From contig NZ_JACYOX010000020.1 of the NCBI RefSeq assembly GCF_015352955.1, forward strand, positions 30,595 to 94,594: a stretch of 64,000 nt of DNA. Direction: 5' to 3'. Position numbers and translations under genes: made by a program. Origin of the DNA: Noviherbaspirillum soli. GTDB taxonomy: Bacteria > Pseudomonadota > Gammaproteobacteria > Burkholderiales > Burkholderiaceae_D. Of the stretch, positions 29,610 to 38,311 are shown one piece after another (the first letter of the stretch is position 1; every line of letters starts with the position of its first letter). Under the pieces are notes generated by a model. The model ran no database searches, was not told where the DNA came from, and saw only the letters and a list, made by a program, of their open reading frames with translations.

Positions 29610-30022
29610 CTGCTGCTCCAGGTAATGCATGCAACAATTTTGCATGCGGCAAAAGGGACCCGGTCAATACCGGAGGCCGTCAATAACGCATTCCCCTTTT
29701 CTTATCCCTGCCGGGTTCATATCGGACGCCTCTGCAAGAACGGTTTGGGGTGCCGCAGCAATAACCGGCATTATCACGACTCCCACGTTACTTCCCTGGC
29801 AACAACGTGAATAAACAAGACGTGCCAGACGGGGATGTCACTGGGCTTTTCGATTCCTGTACTGACTGGTCCGTCCCGGAGGCAGGCTGGTCCTTGGCCA
29901 AGTGAAAGCGGGACTGCCGCAGCTTCCGGATCTGCATTTGCGCGAGAGCCGGGGCGGCCGGTCCGTTACAATCCTGTCTTTCCGGCGGATTCCCGCCCTG
30001 CCTTTCTGCCTTCAGCCGACCC
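29610..30022. other. Gene-free stretch between the orphan gene and rsmB
   Basis: Holds the inverted repeat before the orphan gene (29627-29647), a direct repeat TATTGAC(C/G)GG seen twice on the minus strand near 29660-29690, and a TACAAT hexamer at 29967-29972 that could be the -10 box for rsmB. No tRNA or convincing small gene was seen; the left part has the lower GC of the orphan gene. Confidence 0.5.
29627..29647. promoter_or_regulatory. Inverted repeat in the leader of the orphan gene
   Basis: Perfect 8-bp arms GCATGCAA and TTGCATGC around a five-base AT centre, 7 bp upstream of the GGAG ribosome site. It could be an operator or an mRNA hairpin. Confidence 0.5.
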
Positions 30023-31333
30023 GTGACCTCTCCTTCCCCCAAACATGATTCCCTCGCCTACAGCCTGCTTGGCGCCGCCCGTGCGGTAGCCCTGGTGCGC
30101 ACCGGCGCCGCGCTGCCGCAGGCGCTGGCACGCGTCAACCAAACATTGCAGGCCAGCCCGCAGGCACGCGGAGCAATCCAGGACATCGCCTATCGCGCCA
30201 TGCGCGGACGCGGGCGCGCCGATGCGCTGGTGCAGGCGATGACCAGCAAGCCGCCGCAGCCGCCTTTGCTGCTGGCGCTGCTGGAATGCGCGCTGGTGCT
30301 GCTCGATACCGATGCCGGCGCCGATGCCGCCTATGAGGCCTATACGGTGGTTGACCAGACGGTCAGCGCCGCCGGCGCCGATGCCGAACTGGCGCATGCG
30401 CGCGGCATGGTCAATGCGGTGCTGCGCCGCTTCCTGCGCGAACGCAACGCGCTGGCCGCGCAGCTGGCCGGCAACCGCGAGGCGCAATGGAATTATCCGC
30501 AATGGTGGATAGACGCCGCCCGCACCGCCTACCCCGCTGCTTGGGAGCAACTGCTCGCAGCCGGCAACAGCCTGCCGCCGCTGACCCTGCGCGTGAACCG
30601 GCGCAGCACCGACATGGCGGCTTACCTGTCACTGCTGGAGCAGCACGGCATGGCGGCGCAACAACTGGGGCCTGACGCGGTGCGGCTGGCGCAGCCGGTG
30701 CCGGTACAGCGCATTCCCGGCTTCGAGCAGGGCCTGGTGTCGGTCCAGGACGCAGCCGCCCAGCTGGCCGCGCCCCTGCTGGACGTACAGGACGGCATGC
30801 GGGTGCTTGACGCCTGCGCCGCGCCCGGCGGCAAGACCGGCCATCTGCTGGAATGCGCCGCGCTGGACCTGCTGGCGCTGGACCAGGACGGGCAGCGGCT
30901 GCAGCGCGTCGCCGACAACCTTGCTCGTCTGCAGCTGCAGGCCAGCCTGCAGCAGGGCGACGCCGCGCGCCAGGACTGGTGGGACGGCAAGCCGTTCGAC
31001 CGGATACTCGCCGACGTGCCCTGCACCGCCTCGGGCATCGTGCGCCGCCATCCCGACATCCGCTGGCTGCGCCGCAAGGGCGACGCGACGCAGCTGGCAA
31101 CGTTGTCGGCACGCATCCTCGACAACCTGTGGCAGATGCTCGCGCCGGGCGGCAAGATGCTGTTCGTCACCTGTTCGGTCTGGCCGCAGGAATCGGAAGG
31201 ACAGGCGGCCGCCTTTGCGGTGCGCCACCAGGCCCTGCGCCTGGCCGCGCCCGGCCAGTTGTTGCCCGTTTCACAAGCCGGACAGGATCACGACGGCTTG
31301 TTCTACGCGCTATTCCAAAAGCCGGGCGTTTGA
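30023..31333 (+). CDS. rsmB: 16S rRNA m5C967 methyltransferase RsmB
   Basis: rRNA methyltransferase (436 aa) that methylates C967 of 16S rRNA. It has the NusB-like RNA-binding domain (residues 1-145), then the Rossmann domain with VLDACAAPGGKTGHLLE for SAM, and the two catalytic cysteines in DVPCTASGIVRRHPD and VTCSVWPQESEGQ. The start is a GTG at 30023. It heads rsmB-DUF4390-ntrY-ntrX, a conserved betaproteobacterial run. Confidence 0.94.
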   Translation: MTSPSPKHDSLAYSLLGAARAVALVRTGAALPQALARVNQTLQASPQARGAIQDIAYRAMRGRGRADALVQAMTSKPPQPPLLLALLECALVLLDTDAGADAAYEAYTVVDQTVSAAGADAELAHARGMVNAVLRRFLRERNALAAQLAGNREAQWNYPQWWIDAARTAYPAAWEQLLAAGNSLPPLTLRVNRRSTDMAAYLSLLEQHGMAAQQLGPDAVRLAQPVPVQRIPGFEQGLVSVQDAAAQLAAPLLDVQDGMRVLDACAAPGGKTGHLLECAALDLLALDQDGQRLQRVADNLARLQLQASLQQGDAARQDWWDGKPFDRILADVPCTASGIVRRHPDIRWLRRKGDATQLATLSARILDNLWQMLAPGGKMLFVTCSVWPQESEGQAAAFAVRHQALRLAAPGQLLPVSQAGQDHDGLFYALFQKPGV

Positions 31334-31379
31334 TACCATGGCCCAAACAATTTCCCGGGCTGCAAGCCTGCGATAGCGC

Positions 31380-31961
31380 GTGATTCGACGATTTTTCCTC
31401 TGGTTCTGGCTGGCAGCGGCATTGGCGTCCGTGCTGACACTGGCCATGCCAGCGGCGCATGCCGGCGATGTCGAGATCGCGGAAGCCAACCTTGAATACA
31501 CCGACGAAGGCTACAAGCTGGCCGCCGTCTTCCAATTCGATCTCAACCGCAGCCTGGAAAGCGCCATCGCCCGCGGCATACCGCTGTACTTCACCACCGA
31601 AGTCGTGATCCGCCGCCCGCGCTGGTACTGGCTCGACGAGCGCACCGCCAGCGCCACCCAGACCATACGGATTTCCTACAACGTGCTGACCCGGCAATAC
31701 CGCGCCGCCATCAATGGCAGCAATCTGCAGCAGAGCTTCGCTTCGCTGGACGAAGCCATGTCGCTGGTGCGGCGACCCGGGCGCTGGCTGGTGGCCGGGC
31801 CGGAGGCGCTCAAGCCGGGCGAGTTCTATTCCGTGGCGCTGCGCATGGAGCTTGACGTCGCCCAGCTTCCCAAGCCGTTCCAGATCCATTCCATCAACAG
31901 CAGCGACTGGCGGCTTTCCTCCGACTGGCGCTATTTCACTTTCAGGGCGGACGGCAAGTGA
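31380..31961 (+). CDS. DUF4390 family periplasmic protein
   Basis: Exported protein (193 aa) of unknown role, nearly always between rsmB and ntrY in Burkholderiales. The signal peptide reads MIRRFFLWFWLAAALASVLT with cleavage near AHA-GD; the mature part is a beta-rich domain (DEGYKLAAVFQFDLNRSLES and later). GTG start. The stop overlaps the ntrY GTG, implying coupling; it may be an accessory factor of that sensor kinase. Confidence 0.85.
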   Translation: MIRRFFLWFWLAAALASVLTLAMPAAHAGDVEIAEANLEYTDEGYKLAAVFQFDLNRSLESAIARGIPLYFTTEVVIRRPRWYWLDERTASATQTIRISYNVLTRQYRAAINGSNLQQSFASLDEAMSLVRRPGRWLVAGPEALKPGEFYSVALRMELDVAQLPKPFQIHSINSSDWRLSSDWRYFTFRADGK

Positions 31962-34258
31962 CGCGCGTGCTGCGGTATGTGCTGGTCTTTGGCGGAGCGA
32001 TCACCGGCATCCTGCTATTCCTGCTCGCCTCCGCGTCCGAAAATTCGGTGTTCTTCGACCAGAACTATTCCTGGCTGCTGGGCCTGAACGCATTGTTCGC
32101 CGCGCTGCTGCTGGGCCTGGTAACGACCCTGCTGCTGCGGCTGTACCAGCGCTACAAGCAGCGCCGCTTTGGCTCGCGGCTCATGACGCGGCTGGTGATG
32201 CTGTTTGCGCTGATCGGCATCCTGCCCGGCACCGTGATCTATGTCGTGTCGGTACAGTTCGTATCGCGCTCGATCGAGTCCTGGTTCGACGTGCGGGTCG
32301 AGTCGGCGCTCGAAGCAGGCCTGAACCTGGGCCGTACCGCGCTGGACTCCTCGCTGGCCGACCTCAACGCCAAGGCACGCGCAATGGCGCTGGAACTGGC
32401 CGACTATTCCGACGCCAGCCAGATAACCCAGCTCTCCAGGCTGCGCGACCAGAGCCAGCTGCAGGAAGCGCTGATCGTCACCTCCAGCAACCGGGTGGTG
32501 GCCAGCGCCGGCGGCAACATCGGCTCGCTGGTGCCGGAACTGCCCACGGCGAACATGCTGAGCCAGGCCCGCCTGACGCGCGGCTTCGCCGCCATCGAAG
32601 GCAGCAGCGAAGGACTGGACCGGCTGCGCGACGGCAAGCCAAAGGCAGCCGAGCCCGGCGCCGGCCTGAGGCTGCGCGTGGTGGTCGCCATTCCCGGCAA
32701 GAGCAGCGACCTGTCGCTGCAGAACGAGGCTCGCTTCCTGCAGCTGATGCAGCCGGTGCCGCAGCAGCTCGCGACCGACGCCGAGGCCCTGCGCGCCGCC
32801 TACAGCGAATACCAGGCGCGCTCGGTGGGCCGCACCGGCCTGCGCAAGATCTATATCGTGACGCTGACCCTGACGCTGCTGCTGGCCATCTTCGGCGCCG
32901 TCACCAGCGCCTTCCTGATCGCCAATGACCTGGCGCAGCCGTTGCTGCTGCTGGCCGAAGGCACCAAGGCGGTGGCCGAGGGCAACCTGTCGCCGCGGCC
33001 CATCGTCGCCACCAGCGACGAGCTGGGCACCCTGACGCAGTCGTTCAACACGATGACGCGCCAGTTGTTCGACGCCCGCGCCGCCGTGGAAAGGAACCGC
33101 ACCGAACTTGAAAACGCCAAGGCCTATCTGGAATCGGTGCTGGCCAACATGTCGGCCGGCGTGATGGTGCTGGACGGGCAGTTCCGCCTGATGAGCTGCA
33201 ATGAATCGGTGGACCGCATCCTGCAGCATGACTTCGAACCGTACCTCGGCCAGCCACTGTCGGAAATCGAGGGCCTGTCCGCGTTTGCCGATGTCATCAT
33301 CCGCGCCTTCACCGAGCAGAGCGCCAAGTCGGCCGGGGAGAATGGCAACGACTTCCACTGGCAACAGCAGATCGAGATACCGCGCAGCGTCGGCGATGCC
33401 GAAGTCGAAAACAACATCACCCTGCTGGCGCGCGGCTCGCGGCTGCCGGTCGACAGCGCAACCGGCTATGTGGTGGTGTTCGACGACATCTCCGACGTCA
33501 TTTCCGGCCAGCGTTCGATCGCCTGGGGCGAGGTAGCACGCCGGCTGGCGCACGAGATCAAGAATCCGCTGACGCCGATCCAGCTGTCGGCCGAGCGGCT
33601 GCAGATGAAGCTGGAAGAAAAACTGGCCCCTTCCGACGCCGCCATGCTGGGCCGCGCCACCAGCACCATCGTCAGCCAGGTGACGGCGATGAAGCGCATG
33701 GTCGACGACTTCCGCGACTATGCCAAGACACCGCCGGCGGTGCTGTCGCCATTGAACCTGAATGCGCTGATCGAGGAAATCCTGGCGCTCTACATGAGCG
33801 GCGACGAGCGCGACATCATCCATGCGGCGCTGGCGCAGGACCTGCCGCGGGTGATGGGCGACGCCACCCAGCTGCGCCAGCTGATCCACAACCTGCTGCA
33901 GAATGCCCAGGACGCGGTGGCCGAGCGCCCCGATGCCGAGGCTGAACCGGCCCGCATCGATCTGGTTACCGAGACGGTGCACTTCCCCGGCTCGGACGGC
34001 ATAGCCCAGACGGCGGTGCGGCTGACCATCACGGACAACGGCCCCGGTTTCGCGGCCAGGATCCTGGCCCGCGCCTTCGAACCCTATGTCACGTCCAAAA
34101 CCCGCGGCACCGGCCTGGGCCTGGCGATGGTGAAAAAAATCGTGGAAGAGCACGGCGGCCGCGTCGATATCCAGAATCGGCGCAATGTCGGCGGCGCTAA
34201 AATAGTCATACTGCTTCTGAAGCTGGCGTCCAATGCCGAAGTACTAACGAAAAGCTGA
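31958..34258 (+). CDS. ntrY: NtrY-type sensor histidine kinase
   Basis: Membrane sensor kinase (766 aa). Layout: several N-terminal membrane spans with a periplasmic segment (about residues 100-300), HAMP domain after the last span (about 325-380), a PAS domain (about 390-510), then the HisKA motif HEIKNPLTPIQLSAERL with the phospho-His at about residue 532, and the ATPase domain with NLLQNAQDAV and TGLGLAMVKKIVEEHGG. The partner regulator lies 80 bp downstream. NtrYX systems link to nitrogen, redox and envelope control; the stimulus here is unknown. Confidence 0.93.
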   Translation: MTRVLRYVLVFGGAITGILLFLLASASENSVFFDQNYSWLLGLNALFAALLLGLVTTLLLRLYQRYKQRRFGSRLMTRLVMLFALIGILPGTVIYVVSVQFVSRSIESWFDVRVESALEAGLNLGRTALDSSLADLNAKARAMALELADYSDASQITQLSRLRDQSQLQEALIVTSSNRVVASAGGNIGSLVPELPTANMLSQARLTRGFAAIEGSSEGLDRLRDGKPKAAEPGAGLRLRVVVAIPGKSSDLSLQNEARFLQLMQPVPQQLATDAEALRAAYSEYQARSVGRTGLRKIYIVTLTLTLLLAIFGAVTSAFLIANDLAQPLLLLAEGTKAVAEGNLSPRPIVATSDELGTLTQSFNTMTRQLFDARAAVERNRTELENAKAYLESVLANMSAGVMVLDGQFRLMSCNESVDRILQHDFEPYLGQPLSEIEGLSAFADVIIRAFTEQSAKSAGENGNDFHWQQQIEIPRSVGDAEVENNITLLARGSRLPVDSATGYVVVFDDISDVISGQRSIAWGEVARRLAHEIKNPLTPIQLSAERLQMKLEEKLAPSDAAMLGRATSTIVSQVTAMKRMVDDFRDYAKTPPAVLSPLNLNALIEEILALYMSGDERDIIHAALAQDLPRVMGDATQLRQLIHNLLQNAQDAVAERPDAEAEPARIDLVTETVHFPGSDGIAQTAVRLTITDNGPGFAARILARAFEPYVTSKTRGTGLGLAMVKKIVEEHGGRVDIQNRRNVGGAKIVILLLKLASNAEVLTKS

Positions 34259-34338
34259 CAGGAACAAGCAGCGCCACACAGACAAGTAGAATGCACGGTC
34301 CGGGAGTGATCCAAATCTGAATTAACCAAGGCAAGGAA

Positions 34339-35058
34339 ATGGCAAATATTCTGGTAGTTGATGATGAGATGGGCATACGTGAATTGCTCTCGGAAATACT
34401 GGGCGACGAAGGCCATGTGGTGACCATGGCCGAAAACGCCCAGCAGGCGCGCCAGATTCGCGCCAGCACCACTCCGGACCTGGTGCTACTCGATATCTGG
34501 ATGCCGGACACCGACGGCGTCACCCTGCTCAAGGAATGGCAGCGCGACCGCATGCTGACCATGCCCGTCATCATGATGTCGGGCCATGCCACGATCGATA
34601 CCGCCGTCGAGGCGACCCGCATCGGCGCGCTGAATTTCCTGGAAAAGCCGATTTCGCTGCAAAAGCTGCTCAAGGCGGTGCAGCAGGGATTGTCGCGTGG
34701 CCAGGACGTGGCGCGCGCCAGCACGCTGGCGGCGGTGGCAAGGCCGATCCCGGCGCCAGTCAGCGAGCCGCTGCCGGCAGCGGCGCCGGGCGTCCAGGGC
34801 GCGCCGGGCGGCGTGCAGCCGCAAGCGCCCGAAGCACCCAAGGCGCCCGAGGAAAAAGGCTTCACGGTGTCATTCGAACTGCCGCTGAGGGAAGCGCGCG
34901 ACGCCTTCGAGCGCGCCTACTTCGAGCATCACCTGCAGCGTGAAGGCGGCAGCATGACCAGAGTGGCCGAGCGCACCGGCCTCGAGCGCACCCATCTGTA
35001 CCGCAAGCTCAAGCAGCTTGGCGTCGAACCCGGCAAGCTGGGCCGACGCAGCGGATGA
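34339..35058 (+). CDS. ntrX: NtrX-like response regulator without the AAA+ domain
   Basis: DNA-binding response regulator (239 aa) paired with NtrY. The receiver domain (1-118) has the acidic pair DD at 8-9, phospho-Asp52 in LVLLDIWMPD, and Lys in FLEKPISL. A 50-residue Ala/Pro-rich linker follows, then a Fis-type HTH at the C-terminus (REGGSMTRVAERTGLERTHL). The sigma-54 AAA+ domain of classical NtrX is wholly absent, not frameshifted, so this protein should act as an ordinary activator or repressor. The gene symbol is by analogy. It overlaps the next gene by 4 bp. Confidence 0.88.
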   Translation: MANILVVDDEMGIRELLSEILGDEGHVVTMAENAQQARQIRASTTPDLVLLDIWMPDTDGVTLLKEWQRDRMLTMPVIMMSGHATIDTAVEATRIGALNFLEKPISLQKLLKAVQQGLSRGQDVARASTLAAVARPIPAPVSEPLPAAAPGVQGAPGGVQPQAPEAPKAPEEKGFTVSFELPLREARDAFERAYFEHHLQREGGSMTRVAERTGLERTHLYRKLKQLGVEPGKLGRRSG

Positions 35059-35420
35059 CGGCAGTCACGCTCGTCACAGGCAGTTCCTACGCCGCGCGCG
35101 AAGCGGCCATCGCGACGGCGCTGCAACCCGGCATGTCCACGTTTGCCATCCTGGAAGGATTGCCGGACGGGAAACCGGACTCGCCCCTGCAACAGGCGCT
35201 GCCGGCGCGGCAGATCCTGCGCATTGCGCCTGGCTGCGCCTGCTGCACCGGCAGCCTGACCATGCGCGTGACAATGAACCGAGTGCTGCGCCAGGCCCCG
35301 CAGCATCTCTTCATTGCCATGGCCGACACCAGCCACCTGGAACAATTCCGTGCATTCCTCCGAACCGATTCCTACAGCCGGTTATTGACCTTGACAGAAG
35401 ACCTGCATATTGCGTCTTGA
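35055..35420 (+). CDS. CobW-like mini-protein with CxCC motif
   Basis: Short protein (121 aa) that resembles the N-terminal half of a CobW/COG0523 metal GTPase. The metal-binding CxCC motif is clear (CACC at residues 61-64, in APGCACCTGSLTMRVTM), but the Walker A loop is degenerate (VTGSSYAAREAAI has no GKT), and the C-terminal CobW domain is missing. Start overlaps the response regulator stop (ATGA). It may be a metal-binding remnant that has lost GTPase activity; function unknown. Confidence 0.75.
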   Translation: MTAVTLVTGSSYAAREAAIATALQPGMSTFAILEGLPDGKPDSPLQQALPARQILRIAPGCACCTGSLTMRVTMNRVLRQAPQHLFIAMADTSHLEQFRAFLRTDSYSRLLTLTEDLHIAS

Positions 35421-35500
35421 AATGCGGCGCGGGGGCGCCATGTTCTGTGTCAGCAGCGGGAAGTTTCTTCCAGCAATCAGCAATCGCACGAGGAGCATAC

Positions 35501-35758
35501 ATGAACCTGATCTACAACAGCGACCAGTACAGCGTGGTGGAGTTCGGCGCCGACCAGGCGCGTGAGGCCTTGCGTTTCGGCGGTTATGAAATCATGGATA
35601 AATCCGGACGCCGCGAGATCTTCATCAATGGCGCGCTGGCCGAATCCTTCCGCCAGCATGTCCAGGACCTGATCGCGCAAGAGCCCAGCATGGAGGAAAT
35701 CGACGACTTCCTCGGCAACTTTGACGAACTGATGCATCAGCCGGTGCGCCTGCACTGA
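35501..35758 (+). CDS. DUF3567 family protein
   Basis: Small acidic protein (85 aa) of unknown role, typical of Betaproteobacteria: MNLIYNSDQYSVVEFGADQ then YEIMDKSGRREIFINGALAE. An excellent SD (AGGAG) lies 6 bp before the ATG at 35501; the frame is open upstream through the CobW-like gene but those codons are out of family. Often expressed near NtrYX genes; no motif points to a function. Confidence 0.85.
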   Translation: MNLIYNSDQYSVVEFGADQAREALRFGGYEIMDKSGRREIFINGALAESFRQHVQDLIAQEPSMEEIDDFLGNFDELMHQPVRLH

Positions 35759-35801
35759 TCGCTGAAGCCGGCGCGGCGCCGCAATTCCATACGGCGCCGC
35801 C

Positions 35802-35829
35802 CTGAAAGATCGCGGCATCCGGGTATACT
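35802..35829 (+). promoter_or_regulatory. Candidate promoter with -10 TATACT
   Basis: TATACT at 35824-35829 with a 4/6 -35 match (CTGAAA, 35802-35807) at 16 bp spacing. The transcription start would fall at about 35836, the same base as the first ATG of the next gene. Confidence 0.45.
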
Positions 35830-35835
35830 GCCGCG

Positions 35836-36522
35836 ATGCATGCCAATTCAAGTCCCATCCACAGTACCCAGCCAGGAATGCATGACGACCTGGCGCAGCA
35901 GGTGGCCAAGCACGCGGCCACGTTGTTTCGCAAACCCGTCACCGATTACAACCGCAGCGCCTTCGAAGCCAGCATCTCGGCCTGGGAGGCATATGGCAGG
36001 CCGCCACTGATACTCGACGCTGGCTGCGGCGTCGGCCTGTCTACCCTGCACCTCGCAGCGCTTCATCCCGACCATTTCGTGATCGGCATCGACCAGTCGG
36101 CCGATCGCCTGGCGCGCCAGGTGCAGTGGCCCGATGCGCTTCCCGCAAACTGCCTGCGCCTGCGTGCCGACCTGGTGGATTACTGGCGCCTGATGCTGGA
36201 ATCCGGCGTCCGGCCGGCGCAGCAGTATCTGCTCTATCCCAATCCCTGGCCCAAGAAACAGCATCTCGGCCGGCGCTGGCATGGCCATCCGGTGTTCCCC
36301 GCCGTAGTGGCGCTGGGCGGGCAGTTCGAATGCCGCAGCAACTGGCGCATCTATATCGACGAATGCGCGGCGGCGCTGACCCAGCTGACCGGCATGCCGG
36401 TGCAGGCCGAGCCGTTCGATGCATTGACGCCGATCACGCCATTCGAGGAAAAATACCGCGCATCGGGGCATGCCCTCTGGCGCTGCCGCCTCGCCTTGCC
36501 CTCCTCCGTTGAACAACGATAA
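35836..36522 (+). CDS. TrmB-like SAM-dependent methyltransferase (paralogue)
   Basis: Methyltransferase (228 aa) of the TrmB type, which makes m7G46 in tRNA. The SAM loop reads LILDAGCGVGLSTLHLA and the TrmB hallmark appears as YPNPWPKKQHLGRRWHGHP in place of the usual PDPWPKKRHxKRR, so it is a diverged paralogue and may act on another RNA. Two starts are possible: the ATG at 35836, which would give a leaderless mRNA from the TATACT promoter, or the ATG at 35878, preceded by AGGA. The second removes 14 residues without harm to the fold. Confidence 0.82.
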   Translation: MHANSSPIHSTQPGMHDDLAQQVAKHAATLFRKPVTDYNRSAFEASISAWEAYGRPPLILDAGCGVGLSTLHLAALHPDHFVIGIDQSADRLARQVQWPDALPANCLRLRADLVDYWRLMLESGVRPAQQYLLYPNPWPKKQHLGRRWHGHPVFPAVVALGGQFECRSNWRIYIDECAAALTQLTGMPVQAEPFDALTPITPFEEKYRASGHALWRCRLALPSSVEQR

Positions 36523-36534
36523 AAAGGCTGCAGC

Positions 36535-37452
36535 ATGGATCGCCTGCAATCAATGCGCGTATTTTCGAAAGTGGTTGAACAGGGCAGCTTCGCCCGCGCC
36601 GCCCAGGTGATGGAGTTGTCGAATGCGGTGGTCACCCGCCATGTGGCCGACCTGGAAAATCATCTGGGCACCCGGCTGCTCAATCGCACGACACGCAAGC
36701 TGTCGCTGACCGAAACCGGCCAGGCCTATCTGGAACGGGTCAACCGCATACTGGCCGACATCGACGATGCGGACGCCATCGTGACTTCCCAGTCGAAAAA
36801 GCCGACCGGCACCTTGCGCATCTATTCCCAGCTGGGCTTTGGCAAGCAGCGCCTGGCCGAGCTGCTGCCGCTCTACGCCGCTGCCAATCCCGAGGTGACG
36901 CTGGATGTGACGCTGTCGGACCGCACCATCGACCTGGTGGAGGAAGGCTACGATATCGGCATCTTCACCGGTCTGCAGAAATTCGATGCCAGCATGATCT
37001 CGCGCCAGCTCGGCATGGCCGAAGTGCTGCTGTGCGCCTCGCCCGGCTATATCAGGCAGCGCGGCGAACCGCGCGTGCCCGAGGACGTGACGGCCCACGA
37101 CTGCCTGAACTTCTCCAACGTGGACCTGCTGCGCAATCACTGGCCGATCGCCACCGACACCGAAGCCGTCAATATCCCGATCCGCAGCCGCATGCTGAGC
37201 AACAACAGCGAGTTGCTGCGCAACTGTGCCGCCGCCGACATGGGCCTGGTGGTCGGGCCGTCCTACGCGATGATCGACGACATCAAGAGCCACCGGCTGG
37301 TGCGGCTGCTGGATCAATACCGCCTGGGCCAGATGGCCGTGATGCTGGTCTATCCCAGCCGGCGCCAGATGTCGGCCAAGGTGCGCAGCTTCATCGACTT
37401 CATCACCCAGCGTTTCCCGCATCCCGAATCCGATCCGTGGTGCGGCAAATAA
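36535..37452 (+). CDS. LysR-family transcriptional regulator
   Basis: LysR regulator (305 aa) of the CrgA/AaeR-like subgroup. The winged HTH is at residues 1-60 (MDRLQSMRVFSKVVEQGSFARAAQ), followed by the linker helix and the periplasmic-binding-like effector domain (GTLRIYSQLGFGKQRLAELL). LysR genes usually sit divergent from their target, but here both neighbours are on the same strand, so no target can be named. Confidence 0.9.
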   Translation: MDRLQSMRVFSKVVEQGSFARAAQVMELSNAVVTRHVADLENHLGTRLLNRTTRKLSLTETGQAYLERVNRILADIDDADAIVTSQSKKPTGTLRIYSQLGFGKQRLAELLPLYAAANPEVTLDVTLSDRTIDLVEEGYDIGIFTGLQKFDASMISRQLGMAEVLLCASPGYIRQRGEPRVPEDVTAHDCLNFSNVDLLRNHWPIATDTEAVNIPIRSRMLSNNSELLRNCAAADMGLVVGPSYAMIDDIKSHRLVRLLDQYRLGQMAVMLVYPSRRQMSAKVRSFIDFITQRFPHPESDPWCGK

Positions 37453-37518
37453 CGCAGGCAAAGCCGCATCCGTGGTAGTGTATTTTCCTTTTTGACGAAG
37501 CTTCTTCCCGATTCCGCC

Positions 37519-38292
37519 ATGTGCCAGCTTCTTGGAATGAACTGCAATGTTCCGACCGATATCGTGTTCAGCTTCACCGGCTTCGCCACCCGCGGCGGCC
37601 GCACCGACAACCACAATGACGGCTGGGGCATCGCCTTTTTCGAAGGCGCCGGCGTGCGCCATTTCGTTGACTACCAGGCCGCTGTCGCCTCGCCGATCGC
37701 CGCGCTGATCAAGCAATGCCCGATCAAGTCCAAGAACGTGATCGCGCATATCCGCAAGGCCACGCAGGGACGGGTGGCGCTGGAAAACTGCCATCCCTTC
37801 GTACGCGAGATGTGGGGCCGCTACTGGGTGTTCGCCCATAACGGCGACTTGAAGGAATTCCGTCCGGTGCTCGATGGCGCATTCCGTCCGGTCGGCACCA
37901 CCGACAGCGAACTGGCCTTCTGCTATCTGCTGCAAAGGCTGCGCAGCCGCTTCGGCGACAGCATGCCGGCGCTGCCGGAACTGACGATCGCCTTGCGTGA
38001 ACTGACTGCCGAGATCGCGTCGCACGGCGTCTTCAACATGATGCTGTCCGACGGCTCGGCCCTGTTCGCGCACTGCTCGACGCACCTGCATTACCTGGTG
38101 CGGCAATACCCGTTCGCCGAGGCCCGCCTGTCCGACGAGGACGTGATCGTGGACTTTTCCCAGGTAACCACGCCACGGGACAAGGTGGCCATCATCGTCA
38201 CCGCGCCCTTGACCACCAATGAGACCTGGCTGCCCTTCGAAGCAGGCGAATTGAAGGTCTTCATCGACGGCGAGCCGATCGCGCCAGCCTGA
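37519..38292 (+). CDS. Class II glutamine amidotransferase (YafJ-like)
   Basis: N-terminal-nucleophile glutaminase domain (257 aa). Cys2 (MCQLLGMNC) is the predicted nucleophile after Met removal; the Arg/Asn/Gly loops ATRGGRTDNHNDGWGIAFF and FAHNGDLKEF complete the glutamine pocket. The protein has no synthetase domain, as in YafJ, so the ammonia acceptor is unknown. The ATG at 37519 is needed to expose Cys2; the frame is open 9 codons upstream. Confidence 0.9.
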   Translation: MCQLLGMNCNVPTDIVFSFTGFATRGGRTDNHNDGWGIAFFEGAGVRHFVDYQAAVASPIAALIKQCPIKSKNVIAHIRKATQGRVALENCHPFVREMWGRYWVFAHNGDLKEFRPVLDGAFRPVGTTDSELAFCYLLQRLRSRFGDSMPALPELTIALRELTAEIASHGVFNMMLSDGSALFAHCSTHLHYLVRQYPFAEARLSDEDVIVDFSQVTTPRDKVAIIVTAPLTTNETWLPFEAGELKVFIDGEPIAPA

Positions 38293-38311
38293 GCCAGAGT
38301 AACTAGCGCAA

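Noticed and set aside
29610..29810. Search for a plant-inducible (hrp) box before the orphan gene
   Set aside because: No TTCG-N16-TTCG pattern on the minus strand in this stretch, so type III control is not supported.
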